A stretch of 64,000 nucleotides of DNA. Source: Xenorhabdus doucetiae. Lineage in GTDB: Bacteria; Pseudomonadota; Gammaproteobacteria; Enterobacterales; Enterobacteriaceae. Of the stretch, positions 43,232 through 52,904 are shown in pieces. The stretch lies in the NCBI RefSeq assembly GCF_000968195.1, contig NZ_FO704550.1:3658001-3722000 (forward strand), written 5' to 3'. The number at the start of each line of letters is the position of its first letter. Position 1 is the stretch's first letter. A program made the position numbers and the translations under genes. Below the pieces are notes generated by a model. It worked only from the letters and a program-made list of their open reading frames with translations, did not search any database and was not told the origin of the DNA.

Positions 43232-44650
43232 ATGAGTCAGAATGTTTATCAATTTATCGACTTACAACGTGTCGATCCACCGAAGAAGTCATTGAAAATC
43301 AGAAAAATAGAGTTTGTTGAAATTTATGAACCCTTTTCTGAAATTCAGGCACAGGCACAAGCCGATCGCTGTCTCTCTTGTGGTAATCCCTATTGTGAAT
43401 GGAAATGCCCGGTGCATAACTACATTCCGAATTGGCTGAAACTCGCCAATGAAGGGCGCATCATCGAAGCCGCAGAGTTATCACACCAGACCAACAGCTT
43501 ACCCGAAGTCTGCGGGCGGGTCTGTCCGCAAGACCGCCTGTGTGAAGGGGCTTGTACCCTCAATGACGACTTCGGCGCTGTCACTATCGGCAATATTGAG
43601 CGCTATATTAACGACACCGCTATTGCGATGGGCTGGAAACCGGATTTGTCGCATGTTATCCCAACCGGTAAACGTGTTGCCGTGGTTGGCGCAGGTCCGG
43701 CAGGGCTGGCGTGTGCCGATGTCCTGACCCGCAATGGCGTACAAGTGGTGGTTTATGATCGCCACCCTGAAATTGGCGGCTTGCTCACATTTGGTATTCC
43801 CGCCTTTAAACTGGAAAAAGAGGTGATGATCCGCCGCCGTGAAATGTTTTCCGGGATGGGGATTGAATTCCGCCTCAATACCGAGATAGGCCGAGACATC
43901 ACGCTGGCCGAACTCAACAAAGAATTTGATGCAGTCTTTCTTGGCGTTGGCACCTATCAATCCATCCACGGCGGGTTGGAGAACGAAAACGCTGACGGGG
44001 TCTATGACGCCTTACCTTTCCTCATCGCCAACACCCGTCATTTGATGGATTACCCTTCCCTGCCTGAACAGCCCTATATTGATATGAAGGGTAAACGTGT
44101 TTTGGTACTGGGCGGTGGTGATACCGCAATGGACTGCGTCCGCACTTCGGTTCGTCAGGGGGCAACTCAGGTTACCTGCGCCTATCGGCGGGATGAAGAA
44201 AATATGCCGGGTTCCCGCCGCGAAGTCAAAAATGCGAAAGAAGAAGGGGTAGAGTTTTGCTTTAACCTCCAGCCAGTGCGCATTGAAATTAACAGCGCCG
44301 GGCAGGTTTGTGGTGTCAAGGTGGTGAAGACCCAACTGGGTGCCGTCGATGAAAAAGGCCGTCGCCAGGCTGAAATTATCCAAGGCTCTGAATTTTTGCT
44401 CGAAGCCGATGCAGTGATCATGGCATTTGGTTTCCAACCTCACACGATGGGCTGGCTGGATGAACATCAAGTCAAGCTCGACCAAAAAGGCCGCATTATC
44501 GCGCCAGAATCCAGTGATCTGCCTTTCCAGACCAGTAACCCAAAGATATTCGCGGGTGGGGACGCTGTACGTGGTTCCGACTTGGTCGTAACCGCCATTG
44601 ATGAAGGCAGAAAAGCCGCTTTCGGTATTCTCGATTATCTTGAAGTGTAG
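43232..44650 (+). CDS. gltD: Glutamate synthase (NADPH) small subunit
   Basis: 472-residue beta subunit of GOGAT. The N-terminal region has the 4Fe-4S cysteine clusters (RCLSCGNPYCEWKCPVHN and CGRVCPQDRLCEGACT). It is followed by an FAD Rossmann segment VAVVGAGPAGLACADVL near residue 148 and an NADPH segment VLVLGGGDTAMDC. It passes electrons from NADPH to GltB. GGAG precedes the ATG 10 bases after gltB. Confidence 0.96.
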   Translation: MSQNVYQFIDLQRVDPPKKSLKIRKIEFVEIYEPFSEIQAQAQADRCLSCGNPYCEWKCPVHNYIPNWLKLANEGRIIEAAELSHQTNSLPEVCGRVCPQDRLCEGACTLNDDFGAVTIGNIERYINDTAIAMGWKPDLSHVIPTGKRVAVVGAGPAGLACADVLTRNGVQVVVYDRHPEIGGLLTFGIPAFKLEKEVMIRRREMFSGMGIEFRLNTEIGRDITLAELNKEFDAVFLGVGTYQSIHGGLENENADGVYDALPFLIANTRHLMDYPSLPEQPYIDMKGKRVLVLGGGDTAMDCVRTSVRQGATQVTCAYRRDEENMPGSRREVKNAKEEGVEFCFNLQPVRIEINSAGQVCGVKVVKTQLGAVDEKGRRQAEIIQGSEFLLEADAVIMAFGFQPHTMGWLDEHQVKLDQKGRIIAPESSDLPFQTSNPKIFAGGDAVRGSDLVVTAIDEGRKAAFGILDYLEV

Positions 44651-44962
44651 ATTCAATTCCTTTTCCTAATGACTTCTCCGGCCCTTTAGCCGGAGAAGAT
44701 CTCAAAAATAAAAACCCCCTCATTTTTTTATTTTCTTTTACTACCAGATTAGTTGTATTTTTGGGATTTATGCGACTATTCTTATACACTAAAGTTAAAT
44801 ATATCGATTTAATCTCCCATGCGATATAGCAGTACAGCAATAGTGCAATACCGTAATACAGCAATAAGGTTTCTTTTTTTCGAAAAGAAAATGACTTAGC
44901 AGAACTGATTAAATAGACGTGAAATAAAAGACCATTAAAGTGATAATAACAGGTAGAAACAG
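44651..44962. other. Intergenic region between gltD and a secreted protein gene
   Basis: 312 bases. Apart from the hairpin near its left edge it is AT-rich and featureless to my reading. It presumably contains the promoter of the downstream gene. Confidence 0.55.
44673..44698 (+). terminator. Hairpin after gltD
   Basis: Ten-base-pair GC-rich stem CTTCTCCGGC / GCCGGAGAAG with a six-base loop, 22 bases after the gltD stop. The U tract is interrupted, so it may act with Rho or stabilise the mRNA 3' end. Confidence 0.65.
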
Positions 44963-45472
44963 ATGCGCTTACCCATACAGATACTCTTCTTCTCTTTCAT
45001 CTCCTTGATAAGTTTGCCCTCGCTTGCCAAATTCTCTACACCTGCCAGAATTATTCAGCAAGTACAAGAAAGAGGAGTCAATTCTGTGGTGGCCGAAATA
45101 AACGCAGAATATGAGCAGGACAAAATTCTCCATCATATTTCGACCGGTGATAAACAATGGCTGCAAATTGCCTTTAAACTCTCGCCGAATATTCATCCAG
45201 CGTTTTCTCAGAAAATCATTAATGCTTTATCGATTGCTTTAGTTGAAAACCCTGTAGAGGTATTAGCATTGACAAAAACACACCGCTCACTCTCATTCTC
45301 TGATATCTGCAATATGCCTCCAACGATCACGGGGCTGAGTCAACAGAGAGCATTTGCCAAGAAAATGATAGATAGCCTAAAACTGGCGGAAAAAACAAAT
45401 AAGGGAGAAGATCGATATAATATCGAATCCTGCATATGGGCATTTGAGAGAGCGCATAGTACTTATTTATAG
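44963..45472 (+). CDS. Unrecognised secreted protein
   Basis: 169-residue protein with a clear signal peptide (MRLPIQILFFSFISLISLPSLA, cleavage after SLA). The mature part is mainly helical, with two cysteines (DICNMPP and ESCIWAF) that could form a disulfide. I do not recognise the family. It occupies the place of gltF/yhcA in E. coli but is not GltF-like. AGGTAG lies upstream of the ATG. The low GC content compared with gltD and the isolated position suggest an accessory gene. A periplasmic or secreted role is the only supportable inference. Confidence 0.65.
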   Translation: MRLPIQILFFSFISLISLPSLAKFSTPARIIQQVQERGVNSVVAEINAEYEQDKILHHISTGDKQWLQIAFKLSPNIHPAFSQKIINALSIALVENPVEVLALTKTHRSLSFSDICNMPPTITGLSQQRAFAKKMIDSLKLAEKTNKGEDRYNIESCIWAFERAHSTYL

Positions 45473-45570
45473 TATTAATGGTTTGTAGTATTAATAATCA
45501 ATTGCAGTATTCATTGGCAGTACTAAAAAATAAAGGAGATGCAATATCTCCTCTATTTTTGTTCCTGACG

Positions 45571-45629
45571 ATCCCCTTCACTTTTCAAGCCGCAGCCTTG
45601 CTGGATGCAACTTGAAATCTATTGGGTAT
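45571..45629 (-). repeat. Internally deleted ERIC-type repeat
   Basis: Contains the two outer ends of the repeat seen at 21447-21573 (CTTTTCAAGCCGCAGC..TTGCTGG and GCAACTTGAAATCTATTGGGTAT) joined directly, with the central CTGGGG part missing. It lies between the secreted-protein gene and sspB. Confidence 0.6.
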
Positions 45630-45642
45630 GCGCTTTGATCAA

Positions 45643-46143
45643 CTATTTTACGACGCGCAAGGTTGGACGGCCTTTTGGCGGTTGAGGAGGTGGCTCGTCA
45701 TCTGGCGAATCAGCATGGTGGGGGGCTTTTCTAGCCGACTTACTATTATGGATAAGCACCAAATTATCTGCTGTCGGTGTATCCATTTCTTCTGATCCCG
45801 TATTGTCCGCATCATAGGCAAGTTCTGGCTCAAACATCATTCCTGCGCCATTTTCACGGGCATAAACCGCAATCACAGCCGCCATCGGAACATTCACTTG
45901 ACGAGCAACACCGCCAAATCGGGCATTGAACCTCACTTCATCGTTCGTCAATTGTAAATTGCCAACCGCTCTCGGCGAGATATTCAAAATAATTTGCCCA
46001 TTTTGTGCATATTCCAGCGGGACATTAACACCATAATAGTTAATATCCACAACAATATGCGGGGTCATGTCATTATCCAACAGCCATTCATAATGTGCCC
46101 GCAAAAGATAGGGGCGGCGTGGAGACATTTGAGTCATCTCCAT
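45643..46143 (-). CDS. sspB: ClpXP adaptor SspB
   Basis: 166-residue adaptor that delivers ssrA-tagged proteins to ClpXP. The substrate-binding domain (about residues 8-112) contains PRRPYLLRAHYEWLLDN and NARFGGVARQVNVPMAAVIAVYARENGAGMMFEPE. A disordered acidic linker follows, and the ClpX-docking tail GRPTLRVVK is intact. It is translated just after sspA (three-base gap) with GGAG upstream. Confidence 0.95.
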   Translation of the reverse strand: MEMTQMSPRRPYLLRAHYEWLLDNDMTPHIVVDINYYGVNVPLEYAQNGQIILNISPRAVGNLQLTNDEVRFNARFGGVARQVNVPMAAVIAVYARENGAGMMFEPELAYDADNTGSEEMDTPTADNLVLIHNSKSARKAPHHADSPDDEPPPQPPKGRPTLRVVK

Positions 46144-46146
46144 ATA

Positions 46147-46788
46147 TTAACTCCGTGATTGTAAACGCATTTCACGTTCTGCTTCCGTCAGTGAAGCCAA
46201 GAATGCGTCACGTTCAAACACACGCTGCATATAGATTTGAAGATCTTTTGCGCCAGAACCTGACAGTTCAACACCCAAAACAGGCAAACGCCACAGCAGC
46301 GGAGACAAATAACAATCCACCAAACTGAATTCTTCACTCATGAAGAACGGCATTTCTCTGAAAATCGGCCCAATAGCCAGCAATTCTTCAGCAAGCTGTT
46401 TGCGTGCAGCATTCGCTTCCTGCACACTGCCTTCCTGAATTTTATACATCAGGGAATACCAGTCTTTTTCAATTCTATGCATCATCAGGCGACTGGAACC
46501 ACGTGCGACAGGATACACAGGCATGAGGGGTGGATGCGGAAAACGCTCATCCAGATATTCCATAATGATACGAGAATCATACAGGGTCAGCTCACGATCA
46601 ACGAGAGTAGGAACCGACTGGTAAGGATTCAAGTCAATCAAATCCTGAGGTAAATTACCCGCTTCAACGTGTTCAATCTCTACGCTGACCCCTTTTTCCG
46701 CCAGTACAATTCGCACTTGATGGCTAAAAATGTCGGTCGGGCCGGAAAACAGAGTCATTACCGAACGTTTGTTGGCAGCGACAGCCAT
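46147..46788 (-). CDS. sspA: Stringent starvation protein A
   Basis: 213-residue glutathione-S-transferase-fold protein that binds RNA polymerase and reprograms transcription in starvation and virulence. The pattern LFSGPTDIFSHQVRIVLAEKGVSVEIEHVE and PHPPLMPVYPVARG matches E. coli SspA, including the PHPP segment needed for function. ATG 46788 has GGAGG upstream; an in-frame ATG four codons earlier is not needed. Operon with sspB. Confidence 0.95.
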   Translation of the reverse strand: MAVAANKRSVMTLFSGPTDIFSHQVRIVLAEKGVSVEIEHVEAGNLPQDLIDLNPYQSVPTLVDRELTLYDSRIIMEYLDERFPHPPLMPVYPVARGSSRLMMHRIEKDWYSLMYKIQEGSVQEANAARKQLAEELLAIGPIFREMPFFMSEEFSLVDCYLSPLLWRLPVLGVELSGSGAKDLQIYMQRVFERDAFLASLTEAEREMRLQSRS

Positions 46789-47172
46789 GAAAACCTCCAA
46801 GTTTATCTAAACAAAGGAACGAACAGCCCTTCAACAAACAGCGGCTATTCTCGCTCATATTCTCATCCTGTTTCGCACTTATTATCCGAGGTTATCCCCT
46901 TTATCTTCCGGTTTTACCTCTGCCAAATCAGGCAAATTCATGGATAAGGCAAAAAATTGTTATTAGTCTACCAGATTTTGCACATTTTGTGGGGAAGTAC
47001 ATTGAGAATTAATGATGAAATATTAGAGTCTGGGAATTTATTTCCCAATTATGCTATTTTTTTGCCAAAAATAGAGCGTTATCGAAGAGTGAAAAAGTTG
47101 AAGGAATAAAAAACCCGCCATAAAAATGACGGGTTTTTAACTTTAACCCACTGCCACAATTGCGGCAATAAA
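46789..47172. other. Intergenic region between sspA and rpsI
   Basis: 384 bases with no gene. The right end carries the terminator listed next; the rest should contain the sspA promoter on the minus strand. No repeat or RNA gene recognised. Confidence 0.55.
47108..47138. terminator. Intrinsic terminator after rpsI
   Basis: Stem AAAACCCGCCA / TGACGGGTTTT (one mismatch) with A and T tracts on both sides. On the minus strand it lies about 35 bases after the rpsI stop. Confidence 0.85.
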
Positions 47173-47565
47173 TTAACGTTTGGAGAACTGTGGACGACGA
47201 CGTGCTTTGCGCAGACCCACTTTTTTACGTTCAACTTCACGAGCATCGCGAGTCACGAAGCCAGCTTTGCGAAGTTCAGAACGCAGAGTCTCGTCATAAG
47301 CCATCAGTGCACGGGTGATACCGTGACGGATTGCGCCTGCCTGACCAGAAATACCACCACCTTTAACAGTGATGTACAGATCCAGTTTGTTCATCATATC
47401 AACCAGCTCTAGTGGCTGACGAACAACCATGCGCGCAGTTTCACGACCGAAGTAAACTTCGAGGCTGCGTTGGTTGATGACGATGTTACCGCTACCTGGC
47501 TTAATGAAGACACGAGCGGAAGAGCTTTTGCGGCGACCAGTGCCGTAGTATTGATTTTCAGCCAT
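47173..47565 (-). CDS. rpsI: 30S ribosomal protein S9
   Basis: 130-residue S9 with the characteristic YYGTGRRKSSSARVFIKPGSG start and the basic tail RKARRRPQFSKR that contacts the P-site tRNA. It lies 15 bases after rplM, as in nearly all bacteria. Confidence 0.97.
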   Translation of the reverse strand: MAENQYYGTGRRKSSSARVFIKPGSGNIVINQRSLEVYFGRETARMVVRQPLELVDMMNKLDLYITVKGGGISGQAGAIRHGITRALMAYDETLRSELRKAGFVTRDAREVERKKVGLRKARRRPQFSKR

Positions 47566-47580
47566 TGCCTATAATCCCGA

Positions 47581-48009
47581 TTAAATGTCCAGAACTTGTG
47601 GTTGCTGTGCCGCGTGGTTGTGCTCGCTGCCCGCGTAAACTTTCAGTTTACGGTACATTGCACGACCCAGTGGCCCTTTTGGCAGCATGCCTTTAACCGC
47701 GATTTCAATGACACGCTCAGGACGGCGGGCAATCATCTCTTCAAAGGTCGCTTGCTTGATACCACCGATGTGGCCAGTGTGGTGATAATAGATTTTGTCA
47801 GCACGTTTGTTGCCGGTTACAGCAACCTTCTCTGCGTTAACAATAATGATGTAATCACCAGTATCAACGTGCGGAGTGTATTCCGCTTTGTGCTTGCCGC
47901 GCAGGCGACGAGCGATTTCAGTTGCAAGACGGCCTAAAGTTTTGCCATCTGCATCAACAACATACCAGTCGCGTTTTACGGTTTCTGGTTTAGCTGTAAA
48001 AGTTTTCAT
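47581..48009 (-). CDS. rplM: 50S ribosomal protein L13
   Basis: 142-residue L13 with the family patterns WYVVDADGKTLGRLATEIA, YTPHVDTGDYIIIVNAEK and MLPKGPLGRAMYRKLKVYAG. It is the first gene of the rplM-rpsI operon. In E. coli L13 represses translation of this operon from the leader RNA; the leader here would be about 165 nt if the promoter below is correct. Confidence 0.97.
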   Translation of the reverse strand: MKTFTAKPETVKRDWYVVDADGKTLGRLATEIARRLRGKHKAEYTPHVDTGDYIIIVNAEKVAVTGNKRADKIYYHHTGHIGGIKQATFEEMIARRPERVIEIAVKGMLPKGPLGRAMYRKLKVYAGSEHNHAAQQPQVLDI

Positions 48010-48181
48010 TAAAGCTTACCCGATTATAAGTTACACGTTGGTGAACACTCGATGTTCAGAAACTGTTTTGAGGTTCACACGACTCATGTCCAGCAAACCT
48101 ACCCCTTCGAATAGCCTATGCCGGCACTAATGCAAGTTTTTTGGGAAATAAAAAATCCTGCTCGTAACGTGGGGTCGCAAG

Positions 48182-48187
48182 ATTATA
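48182..48187 (-). promoter_or_regulatory. Probable -10 element of the rplM-rpsI promoter
   Basis: A perfect TATAAT on the minus strand, about 173 bases before rplM. The -35 region is poor, so the assignment is tentative. Confidence 0.45.
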
Positions 48188-48245
48188 GAGAACTCATCAT
48201 AAAAAATCGACCCCAAATTCAATAATTATCCTATTGATAAAGAAA

Positions 48246-49373
48246 TCAGGGTAAATGTGGGAGTTTCAGGTATTCCTCACTTTGCATCTCTTGCAAGCGG
48301 GACAGGCAACGTTGATATTCAAACGTCAATAATTCACCTTGATAAATCTGCTCCATCGGCGCATCAGCATTAATGATGAGTTTCACTTGGCGTTCATAGA
48401 ATTCATCCACCAGTGCGATAAAACGCCGCGCCGCATTTTCATTCAATCCTGTCATCACGGGCATATCATGTAAAAAAACCGAATGATAAAGTTTCGACAA
48501 GGCAATATAGTCCAGTTGGCTGCGGGGATCTTCGCACAGTGTTTTGAAATGGATGGCCAACACCCCATCAACACAACGGATTGCCGGCATGTCACGATGA
48601 TTAATTTCCAATACCGGATTCGGCTCGCCTTCCCGCCCAGCCAAACGTTGGAACATGCTCCGCATCGCCTGCCGATTTTTTTCTGACAATGGCGTCAAAT
48701 AGAGATAAGCCTGAGTCAGTGTCCGTAAGCGATAATCGATACCGGCATCCACATTCATCACATCGCAATATTGTTTGATCTGCTCAATGGCAGGCAGAAA
48801 CCGCGCACGCTGCAATCCATTTCGGTATAGCTCGTCCGGTGGAATGTTGGATGTTGCTACCAAGGCAATTCCCCGGGCAAACAGAGCCTCCAGCAAGGTA
48901 CCGAGGATCATGGCATCCGTAATGTCAGAGACAAAAAACTCATCGAAACAGAGGATATCGGTCTGCGCCTTGAAACCCTCCGCGATGCTCTCCAAAGGGT
49001 TCTCCTGTCCTTGCAACGTAGTCAGTTCTTCATGTACCCGCAACATAAAACGGTGAAAATGGAGACGCAGTTTTCGTTCAGTGGGCAAACTTTGATAAAA
49101 CATATCCATCAACCACGTTTTTCCACGGCCAACACCTCCCCACATATAAAGTCCTTGAACAGGGCGGCATTGCTCAAGGGCTTGCCGACCAAACAACTTA
49201 CCCAATATGCCTTTCAGTCCACTGACTTGCGGAGTCGGGCAGGGTCGGGCATGGATGAGTTCACGATGGATAATATCAAGACGTTCAACCGTATTGCGTT
49301 GTACTTCGTCAGGTTGATACTGGCCATCAGACAGTGCTAATTGATAGAGTGATGAGGGTGTTATCGGTGTCAT
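48246..49373 (-). CDS. zapE: Cell division ATPase ZapE
   Basis: 375-residue AFG1-family AAA-type ATPase. Walker A is in GGVGRGKTWLMDMFY, Walker B in ILCFDEFFVSD, and a conserved Arg-containing sensor follows (VATSNIPPDELYRNGLQRARFLPAI). ZapE acts at the Z ring under stress. It is divergent from zapG, as in E. coli. Confidence 0.94.
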   Translation of the reverse strand: MTPITPSSLYQLALSDGQYQPDEVQRNTVERLDIIHRELIHARPCPTPQVSGLKGILGKLFGRQALEQCRPVQGLYMWGGVGRGKTWLMDMFYQSLPTERKLRLHFHRFMLRVHEELTTLQGQENPLESIAEGFKAQTDILCFDEFFVSDITDAMILGTLLEALFARGIALVATSNIPPDELYRNGLQRARFLPAIEQIKQYCDVMNVDAGIDYRLRTLTQAYLYLTPLSEKNRQAMRSMFQRLAGREGEPNPVLEINHRDMPAIRCVDGVLAIHFKTLCEDPRSQLDYIALSKLYHSVFLHDMPVMTGLNENAARRFIALVDEFYERQVKLIINADAPMEQIYQGELLTFEYQRCLSRLQEMQSEEYLKLPHLP

Positions 49374-49750
49374 GAAAGTAAAAATCCTTAAAATTTTTTA
49401 TTCGAATTACCTATGCTGACGATTTTTTAGCGACGAATTTTTGACTACCGGCTTTGGCAAAGCTGTATAAAATATATCTATTATACTCCGCGTACTTGGG
49501 GATATATTTATTCTCTCTCGCGTCACGAGGGAGAATAAGGCAGCCTCTGTTTTACACAATTTTGCACAATGCAACTTGAAGTTTATTAGGTACAGATAGC
49601 AAATAAATTAAATAATAATCAATATTCCACTCTGACTAAATTAACGGTTATAGTGGTCATCATGATACCGAGAGTCTATCCCGATCGTTGTAGTATATGG
49701 GATAAGGTTCTAGAACATTGCAGAATAATGATGTGACTAAAGGAGTTGCC
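49374..49750. other. Divergent region between zapE and zapG with a palindrome and repeat remnant
   Basis: 377 bases. It holds a palindrome at 49509-49536 (ATTCTC..CTCG / CGAG..GAGAAT) and, around 49571-49593, a short remnant of an ERIC end (GCAACTTGAAGTTTATTAGGTA). Promoters for both flanking genes should be here but I cannot place them with confidence. Confidence 0.5.
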
Positions 49751-50149
49751 ATGACTTGGGAATATGCACTGATCGGATTAATCATTGGTTTTATCGTCGG
49801 CGCGCTGGCTGTCCGCTTTGGCAGCTCAAAACTACGCCAACAAAATGCGCTACAGGCCGAGTTGGAGAAAAATCGGGCTGAATTGGAAGAATACCGCAAA
49901 GAGCTGGTCAGCCATTTCGCCCGCAGCGCTGAATTACTTGACAATATGGCGCGCGATTATCGTCAGTTGTATCAGCATATGGCGAAAAGTTCTAATGAAT
50001 TGATGCCTAACATGCCGGTACAGGATAATCCTTTCAATTATCGTCTGACCGAATCCGACGCCGAAACAAATAAAGTGACGACTAACATGCCCCCGCGGGA
50101 TTATTCTGAGGGTGCATCTGGCTTATTCCGTCCTATTCAAGATAAATAA
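49751..50149 (+). CDS. zapG: Z-ring-associated protein ZapG (YhcB)
   Basis: 132-residue DUF1043 protein. An N-terminal membrane helix (YALIGLIIGFIVGALAVRF) is followed by a coiled coil (about residues 26-85) and a disordered tail. It matches E. coli YhcB/ZapG in length and layout. That protein links cell division with envelope synthesis. ATG 49751 has AAGGAG upstream; an earlier ATG at 49718 lacks one. Confidence 0.93.
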   Translation: MTWEYALIGLIIGFIVGALAVRFGSSKLRQQNALQAELEKNRAELEEYRKELVSHFARSAELLDNMARDYRQLYQHMAKSSNELMPNMPVQDNPFNYRLTESDAETNKVTTNMPPRDYSEGASGLFRPIQDK

Positions 50150-50357
50150 CGCATAAACTTTGCCGTGGTAACCACTGCTGCCACGGCACTGTGTGGTGCC
50201 TTTCATTCAATAGAAAAAGTTTTGTTTTTTATTTTTAATTCACGTAAATACCTGTAAAGAAGCGCATTGAAACGACTTTATTAGTGAACTTTGCTGAATC
50301 ATTGGTAGTCATAACAGCATCGAAACAATTAGGCTTAGGTATTAAGAGAACGTATTC

Positions 50358-51737
50358 ATGAAAAGAAAAAATACATTGCTCAGTGCACTCGCTATTAGTA
50401 TCGGACTGTCTTTAGCTTCAGTTCCAATGGTAAGCCATGCAGCCTTACCTGCTGCCATGGCCACTCAAGGATCACCCAGCCTCGCCCCCATGCTGGAAAA
50501 AGTGCTGCCTTCTGTTGTCACTGTTCATGTTTCGGGTACAGAAGTGCAAAGCCAACAGCTTCAATTACCCGATGATTTCCAGTTCTTCTTCGGACCTGCT
50601 TTTCCGCCACAAGAACCCAGAAAGCGTCCATTCACAGGCTTAGGCTCTGGGGTGATTATTGACGCCCAAAAAGGTTATGTTTTGACCAACAGCCATGTTA
50701 TCAATAATGCAAATAAAATCAGCATTCAATTAAACGATGGCCGTAAATACTCCGCAAAGCTCATTGGGCTTGATCCACAAACCGACATTGCCCTTTTACA
50801 ATTGAAAGATGCCAAGAACCTGACGGCTATCAAGTTCGCGGATTCTGACCAACTGCGCGTTGGCGATTACGCGATAGCCATCGGTAACCCATTTGGCATA
50901 GGGCAAACCGTCACCTCTGGGATCATTTCCGCCCTTGGCCGCAGCGGTCTGAATCTGGAAGGTTTGGAAAACTTTATCCAGACTGATGCCTCCATTAACC
51001 GTGGTAACTCTGGGGGTGCATTGATTAACCTGCAAGGCGAGTTGATCGGGATTAACACCGCCATTGTTGCACCAAGCGGGGGTAACGTCGGTATCGGGTT
51101 TGCTATCCCAAGTAATATGGCGAAGGCTCTTTCCGCCCAGCTTATTGCCCACGGCGAAGTCAAACGCGGCATACTCGGTATCAAGGGAACCGAAATGACA
51201 GCAGATATCGCCCAGGCACTCAATGTTGAAGCGCAGCAAGGGGCATTCGTCAGTGAAGTTATTCCTAAATCGGCCGCCGCTAAAGCAGGGATCAAACCCG
51301 GCGATGTCCTGATTTCCTTTGATGGCAAGAAAATCAGCAGTTTTTCTGAACTCCGGGCGAAAGTGGGTACAACCGCTCCAGGCAAAGAGATCAAAATTGG
51401 TCTGCTGCGTAAAGGAAAACCCCTTGAAGTCACCGTCATTCTGGATAACAGTGAAGGTGAGTCAACCAAGGCAGAAAAACTGAGTATTGCCCTGCAAGGT
51501 GCCACCCTGAGCAATGCCACCATAAACAGAACCCAAGGCATCAAAGTGGATTCGATTATCCAGAATTCACCGGCTGCCCTATCGGGTTTACAGAAAGATG
51601 ACTTAATTGTGGGTGCCAACAATGTGCGTGTAAGAAATATCAGTGAATTACGCAAGATCACCGAAGAGAAGCCTTCTGTTATCGCCCTGAATGTCTTACG
51701 TGGTGACGACAATGTTTATCTATTACTGCGTAATTAA
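50358..51737 (+). CDS. degQ: Periplasmic serine endoprotease DegQ
   Basis: 459-residue HtrA-family protease/chaperone. The signal peptide ends near SHA (about residue 28). The catalytic triad is His 113 (TNSHVINN), Asp 143 (QTDIALL) and Ser 218 (GNSGGAL). Two PDZ domains cover about 265-355 and 375-459. It lacks the long LA-loop of DegP, supporting DegQ, and it sits between zapG and degS as in E. coli. Confidence 0.94.
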   Translation: MKRKNTLLSALAISIGLSLASVPMVSHAALPAAMATQGSPSLAPMLEKVLPSVVTVHVSGTEVQSQQLQLPDDFQFFFGPAFPPQEPRKRPFTGLGSGVIIDAQKGYVLTNSHVINNANKISIQLNDGRKYSAKLIGLDPQTDIALLQLKDAKNLTAIKFADSDQLRVGDYAIAIGNPFGIGQTVTSGIISALGRSGLNLEGLENFIQTDASINRGNSGGALINLQGELIGINTAIVAPSGGNVGIGFAIPSNMAKALSAQLIAHGEVKRGILGIKGTEMTADIAQALNVEAQQGAFVSEVIPKSAAAKAGIKPGDVLISFDGKKISSFSELRAKVGTTAPGKEIKIGLLRKGKPLEVTVILDNSEGESTKAEKLSIALQGATLSNATINRTQGIKVDSIIQNSPAALSGLQKDDLIVGANNVRVRNISELRKITEEKPSVIALNVLRGDDNVYLLLRN

Positions 51738-51768
51738 TTGATGGATGGATGAAGAGTATCGTATCCAC

Positions 51769-51797
51769 GACAGACACAGTATGATGCTGTGTCTGTC
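51769..51797. terminator. Hairpin between degQ and degS
   Basis: Eleven-base-pair stem GACAGACACAG / CTGTGTCTGTC with a short loop, 32 bases after the degQ stop. No U tract follows, so it may be an attenuator or mRNA-stabilising structure rather than a full terminator. Confidence 0.5.
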
Positions 51798-51844
51798 CAC
51801 TTCTGTGCTATCCTTCCTTCAATCACTTACTACTGAATAATGTC

Positions 51845-52903
51845 ATGCTGATCAAGTTATTGCGCGCTATACTCATAGGCTTATTGATTGCAGCTATTTT
51901 GCTGGTTGCTATACCTTCCCTGCGTCCCAATGGCTTAAAGGATTTCCTGAGCGGCAACAACAGCGATAAAATATCCAGTTTCAGCAAAGCCGTCCGCCGG
52001 GCTGCTCCCGCCGTGGTCAATATTTATAGCAGCAGCATGGGCAGTTTTTCCCATGAAAGCCGGGAACTCCTTCCCTTGGGTTCCGGTGTCATTATGAGTG
52101 AACAGGGCTATATTCTCACTAACAGGCATGTCATCAATAAAGCAGGCTCCATTATTGTTGCGTTGCAAGATGGGCGCTTTTATGAAGCACTGTTAGTCGG
52201 TTCGGATGGCCCAACGGATTTGGCCGTCTTAAAAATTAATGCCACAAACCTTCCCTTGATCCCAATTAATCCTAAACGTATGGCTCATGTGGGGGATATC
52301 GTGTTGGCTATCGGTAATCCATACAATTTGGGACAAACCATCACGCAAGGCATTATCAGTGCAACCGGGCGCGTTGGCCTTAGTCCGACACGTCGCCAGA
52401 ATTTCCTGCAAACAGATGCGTCAATTAATCAAGGTAACTCCGGTGGTGCTTTGGTCAATACACTAGGGGAATTGGTGGGTATCAATACGTTGACGTTCGA
52501 TAAGTCAGAGTTTGGTTCAACACCGGAAGGATTGGGGTTTGCCATTCCAACGAAACTGGCGACAACCATTATGCAGAAATTGATCCGTGATGGCCGGGTT
52601 ATCAGGGGATATATCGGTATCACTGCCAGAGAGTTACCCTATATTCGCTCATCAGGCAGTCATATCAATCAAATCCAAGGGTTACGTGTTTTTCAGGTTG
52701 CTCCAAACGGTCCTGCTGAAAAAGCGGGTATCAAAGTGGGAGATATCATTACCAGCGTCAATCACCAGCCAGCAATCTCACCCGTCGAAACGATGGATCG
52801 CGTCGCGGAAATTCGTCCGGGCAGTGTCGTACCTGTCACTGTATTACGCGATGGTGCCTCCCTCACACTTAACGTCACCATTGATGAGTTTGATGGTTAC
52901 TAA
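51845..52903 (+). CDS. degS: Inner-membrane-anchored stress protease DegS
   Basis: 352-residue HtrA-family protease. An uncleaved N-terminal membrane anchor (about residues 5-25) precedes the catalytic triad His 95, Asp 125, Ser 199 (QGNSGGAL) and one PDZ domain (about 255-345). DegS starts the sigma-E response by cutting RseA when its PDZ domain binds misfolded porin C-termini. The ribosome site before ATG 51845 is weak. Confidence 0.94.
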   Translation: MLIKLLRAILIGLLIAAILLVAIPSLRPNGLKDFLSGNNSDKISSFSKAVRRAAPAVVNIYSSSMGSFSHESRELLPLGSGVIMSEQGYILTNRHVINKAGSIIVALQDGRFYEALLVGSDGPTDLAVLKINATNLPLIPINPKRMAHVGDIVLAIGNPYNLGQTITQGIISATGRVGLSPTRRQNFLQTDASINQGNSGGALVNTLGELVGINTLTFDKSEFGSTPEGLGFAIPTKLATTIMQKLIRDGRVIRGYIGITARELPYIRSSGSHINQIQGLRVFQVAPNGPAEKAGIKVGDIITSVNHQPAISPVETMDRVAEIRPGSVVPVTVLRDGASLTLNVTIDEFDGY

Positions 52904-52904
52904 T

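Noticed and set aside
49509..49536. Palindrome upstream of zapG considered as a terminator or operator
   Set aside because: No U tract on either strand, and no known regulator site is matched; kept only as part of the intergenic description.
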